Assembly: GCA_964452645.1 (NCBI GenBank)
Contig: CAYVMO010000006.1
Location: forward strand, 1-64,000
Origin: CAYXTW01 sp964452645
GTDB taxonomy: Bacteria; Zixibacteria; MSB-5A5; GN15; PGXB01
Length of the DNA: 64,000 bases
Direction: 5' to 3'
Within the stretch, counting starts at the first letter, position 1. The number at the start of each line of letters is the position of its first letter. The notes under the pieces were generated by a model. The model did no database searches. It was not told the origin of the DNA and saw only the letters and a list, made by a program, of their open reading frames with translations. This document shows positions 62,439-64,000 of the stretch, one piece after another. Made by a program: the position numbers and the translations under genes.

Positions 62439-62864
62439 TTAAAGCACGACGTCGTCGCTGGTGCAGGTCAGCGCGCCGGTCTCGGTTATTTGCCACGTAT
62501 CAACCGCGGCATCATCATCAAGAATACTGCAGGTACCGGATACAGTAAGGTTGGTAGCCGTCGCGACTGAAATAGTGTAGGTATAGATAGCCGTCGCAGG
62601 TATTTCGACACCAATCTGAGCAAAAGCGCCGCCGGCGATGGCCGTGGTTCCCTGTCCCCAGTAAGTGTTATTCTGCTGACGATAGGTTCTTTCCATCGTG
62701 TAAATCTGCTTCAGGATTCCCTTAACTTCCGACTGCTTGGATTTGGTGGTCGCCGTCATGAATCGGGGAATGGCCAGAGCGGCCAAAATACCGATGATAA
62801 CGACAACAATCATCAACTCGATAAGGGTGAAACCCTTCTGGCGATTGTGAAACTTGGAAAACAT
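62439..62864 (-). CDS. Type IV pilin-like protein (prepilin) 1
   Basis: This 141-residue protein has a short basic leader (FSKFHNRQKG) cut before FTLIELMIVVVIIGILAALA, the class III/type IVa prepilin signature with Glu at +5. A helix with SEVKGILKQIYTMERTYRQQ follows, then a small C-terminal domain with a Cys pair (GTCSI and LTCTSDD) that would close a D-region disulfide. TAGGAGG lies just upstream of the ATG. A sigma-54-type promoter lies at 62921-62936. It is either a major pilin or a minor pseudopilin. Confidence 0.9.
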   Translation of the reverse strand: MFSKFHNRQKGFTLIELMIVVVIIGILAALAIPRFMTATTKSKQSEVKGILKQIYTMERTYRQQNNTYWGQGTTAIAGGAFAQIGVEIPATAIYTYTISVATATNLTVSGTCSILDDDAAVDTWQITETGALTCTSDDVVL

Positions 62865-62920
62865 TGAAACCTCCTATAGGTTTTTTGGGTTAGTTGTTTT
62901 CTTATTCTCGATACAGCTTT

Positions 62921-62936
62921 TGCAAATCATCTGCCA
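62921..62936 (-). promoter_or_regulatory. Sigma-54-type promoter of pilin gene 1
   Basis: On the minus strand TGGCAGATGATTTGCA has TGGCA at -24 and TTGCA at -12, with exactly 10 bases between GG and GC. The predicted start is about 45 nt before the ATG. Pilin genes are classic PilR/sigma-54 targets. Confidence 0.72.
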
Positions 62937-63171
62937 CAGCTTTAAATGAAATCCATACAGGCCTTCAAAAGCTCGTAAATCGAAGCTAATCAACGAGAAA
63001 AAAATAATACGCACCGACATATGTGGTTCTCCGCCAACAGGTTTGGCTACGTCCCCATAACTGGTGATTTGGTGTTTTGCCATTTTTCTTGCATTCTGCA
63101 TCGTAAGACCTATTGGACAAGACCCATATTTTGGCTTTTTCCGCCGGATCGGTCTGCTCCGGTAAAAAGCA

Positions 63172-63200
63172 TTAAAAATGGGCGCCATCTTGGCGCCCAT
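63172..63200 (-). terminator. Intrinsic terminator of pilin gene 2
   Basis: ATGGGCGCCA (63178-63187) and TGGCGCCCAT (63191-63200) pair around TCT. On the minus strand ATTTTTAATG follows. It lies 22 bases after the pilin stop. Confidence 0.85.
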
Positions 63201-63221
63201 AAGTTCTTAAACAATATAATC

Positions 63222-63644
63222 TTATAACTGGGAATCATCGGATGTACATAACAACACACCCAGGTTATCGATTGTCCAAGTATCTACCGCTGGATCATCA
63301 TCCAGAATACCGCATGTGGCCGTCGCCGTAAAGGTATTGGCCGTGCCGGCAATGGTGTAGGTGTACATCGAGGAGACCGGTATCTCAACCCATATATTCT
63401 GAAACGCCGCCGGCTGGGTCGCACTGGCCGGCCCGCCGGGAATGAAATAGCCGGTTCCCTGCTGACGGTAAGTCCGCTGGTTGACATAGATTTGCTTCAA
63501 AATAAGCTTCGCTTCCGATTGCTTATTCTTGGTTGATACCGCCATATACCGGGGAATGGCCAGGGCGGCCAGAATGCCGATAATGACGACGACAATCATT
63601 AACTCTATCAGAGTAAAGCCTCTTTTCGAAGATATTCTCTTCAT
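63222..63644 (-). CDS. Type IV pilin-like protein (prepilin) 2
   Basis: The start is ATG 63644 with GAGGCGGGA upstream. A start 42 bases earlier would add a non-leader tail. The 140-residue protein has leader KRISSKRG then FTLIELMIVVVIIGILAALA, a helix with SEAKLILKQIYVNQRTYRQQ, and a C-terminal domain with Cys residues in TCGI and LLCTSDD. It is a clear paralogue of prepilin 1 (shared ILDDDxAVDTW and CTSDD), so the two arose by tandem duplication. It has its own sigma-54-type promoter and terminator. Confidence 0.9.
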   Translation of the reverse strand: MKRISSKRGFTLIELMIVVVIIGILAALAIPRYMAVSTKNKQSEAKLILKQIYVNQRTYRQQGTGYFIPGGPASATQPAAFQNIWVEIPVSSMYTYTIAGTANTFTATATCGILDDDPAVDTWTIDNLGVLLCTSDDSQL

Positions 63645-63691
63645 ATCCCGCCTCACTGGATTAAAACCAAAAATTTTATAGGCCACGTAAC

Positions 63692-63707
63692 TGCAATATA
63701 TATACCC
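63692..63707 (-). promoter_or_regulatory. Sigma-54-type promoter of pilin gene 2
   Basis: On the minus strand GGGTATATATATTGCA has GG and GC 10 bases apart and a perfect TTGCA at -12. The -24 element is weaker than that of pilin 1. The predicted start is about 37 nt before the ATG. Confidence 0.5.
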
Positions 63708-63723
63708 AATTCACTTAAAAAAC

Positions 63724-64000
63724 TTATCCCTGCTCATTTCGCCCCTTTTTTGTTTTATCTTTCAAATTATAACGCTCCAATTTCCTATACAAGGTGGAAT
63801 TATCGATACCGAGGAGCCTGGCCGCCTTTGATTTTTTCCCCCTGGTTTGATCCATTATATAATATATATATGCCTTCTCGATTGATTCCAGTGTCGGCGT
63901 CTCCGGCGTATCCGGCGAAATCACCGATTTCGGTTTGTTCTCGATTATTCTGGGAGGAAAATCGGAAACGTCTATCGTATTCTCGCGTGACAGCAATACC
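63724..64000 (-). CDS. Sigma-54-dependent response regulator, C-terminal part (PilR/NtrC-like)
   Basis: The frame is open to the right edge, so only the last 92 residues are present. VLLSRENTIDVSDFPPRI matches the end of the AAA+ sigma-54 activator domain. AYIYYIMDQTRGKKSKAARL followed by LGIDNSTLYRKLERYNL is a Fis-type helix-turn-helix. It ends 80 bp before the pilin 2 start, with the pilin 2 promoter between them. Its position beside two sigma-54-type pilin promoters suggests PilR, but the receiver domain that would prove it is outside the window. Confidence 0.8.
   Translation of the reverse strand, partial: VLLSRENTIDVSDFPPRIIENKPKSVISPDTPETPTLESIEKAYIYYIMDQTRGKKSKAARLLGIDNSTLYRKLERYNLKDKTKKGRNEQG

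Larger units (their letters stand above)
62865..63221. other. Inter-pilin region with sigma-54 promoter and unexplained structured segment
   Basis: This 357-bp gap holds the pilin 1 promoter (62921-62936) and the pilin 2 terminator (63172-63200). Between them (about 63005-63120) is a GC-richer stretch. On the minus strand it contains a GCCAA/TTGGC hairpin with loop ACCTG, a TCACCA/TGGGGA hairpin with loop GTTA, and then a T-rich run. It has no coding resemblance and lies upstream of the promoter, so it is either a separate small RNA or an activator-binding region. Confidence 0.4.

Noticed and set aside
63005..63125. Cyclic-di-GMP (GEMM) riboswitch before pilin 1
   Set aside because: The expected GCAAA, GNRA-capped P2 and GACGCAAAGCC core do not line up, and the segment lies upstream of the predicted promoter instead of in the leader. 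Kept only as an unexplained element.
62874..63200. 108-residue open frame on the minus strand between the pilin genes
   Set aside because: It runs through a terminator, the unexplained structured segment and a sigma-54 promoter and has no domain or ribosome site. Treated as chance.

Overview
The window reads as a fragment of a metagenome-assembled genome from a Gram-negative, FCB-like bacterium, most likely candidate phylum Zixibacteria or a close relative. The lineage call is an inference. It rests on secreted proteins ending in dockerin-type repeats of the form NIFDISYLISYLYLGGPPP, a C-terminal YPNPFNP-type sorting domain, many outer-membrane barrels and multihaem cytochromes. Two 10-N runs (13371-13380, 27975-27984) are scaffold joins. 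No insertion sequence, prophage, CRISPR array or rRNA was seen. One tRNA (Leu, CAG) is present.

Region 1 (1-11775, + strand) is a tightly overlapping aromatic amino acid super-operon: trpC (partial), trpF, trpB, trpA, aroH-type chorismate mutase, DAHP synthase, tyrA, aroA, aroE, aroC, aroK, aroB, aroQ and a class IV aminotransferase. All seven shikimate steps lie in one run, together with the tyrosine branch and the second half of the tryptophan branch.

Region 2 (11868-20284, + strand) is a phosphate regulon: phoB, phoR, an outer-membrane porin, pstS, pstC, pstA, pstB, phoU. Three TTAA-centred units phased at exactly 11 bp precede the porin (Pho-box-like), and a hairpin attenuator separates pstS from pstC.

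Region 3 (20328-27273) holds a sodium:solute symporter translationally coupled to a small membrane protein, a TonB-dependent receptor behind a near-consensus promoter, tRNA-Leu and a large GT-C-like membrane protein.

Region 4 (27331-40250, - strand) is a block of secreted surface proteins: a papain-like protease with a dockerin, two tandem paralogues with more than 20 thrombospondin type 3 repeats plus a dockerin, and a 1951-residue protein carrying HYR-like repeats, a cohesin-like domain, a dockerin-like pair and a C-terminal sorting domain.

Region 5 (40702-45910, - strand) is an operon of outer-membrane protein, TetR regulator, RND exporter and LolA-like protein. Its promoter carries two identical palindromic operators. 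A membrane methyltransferase gene diverges from it.

Region 6 (46764-50431, - strand) is a three-gene candidate porin-cytochrome conduit: a periplasmic 11-haem cytochrome, an outer-membrane barrel and a 6-haem lipoprotein. It would fit extracellular electron transfer.

Region 7 (50766-61915, - strand) is a long co-directional run: DUF2723/TPR glycosyltransferase-like protein, GT2, GT4, two methyltransferases, an unusual 12-unit repeat plus HEAT protein, an RNase H-fold nuclease and an HDOD protein.

Region 8 (61916-64000) holds dispersed palindromic repeats, two type IV pilin-like genes each preceded by a sigma-54-type promoter, and the C-terminus of a Fis-type (PilR/NtrC-like) regulator cut by the window edge.
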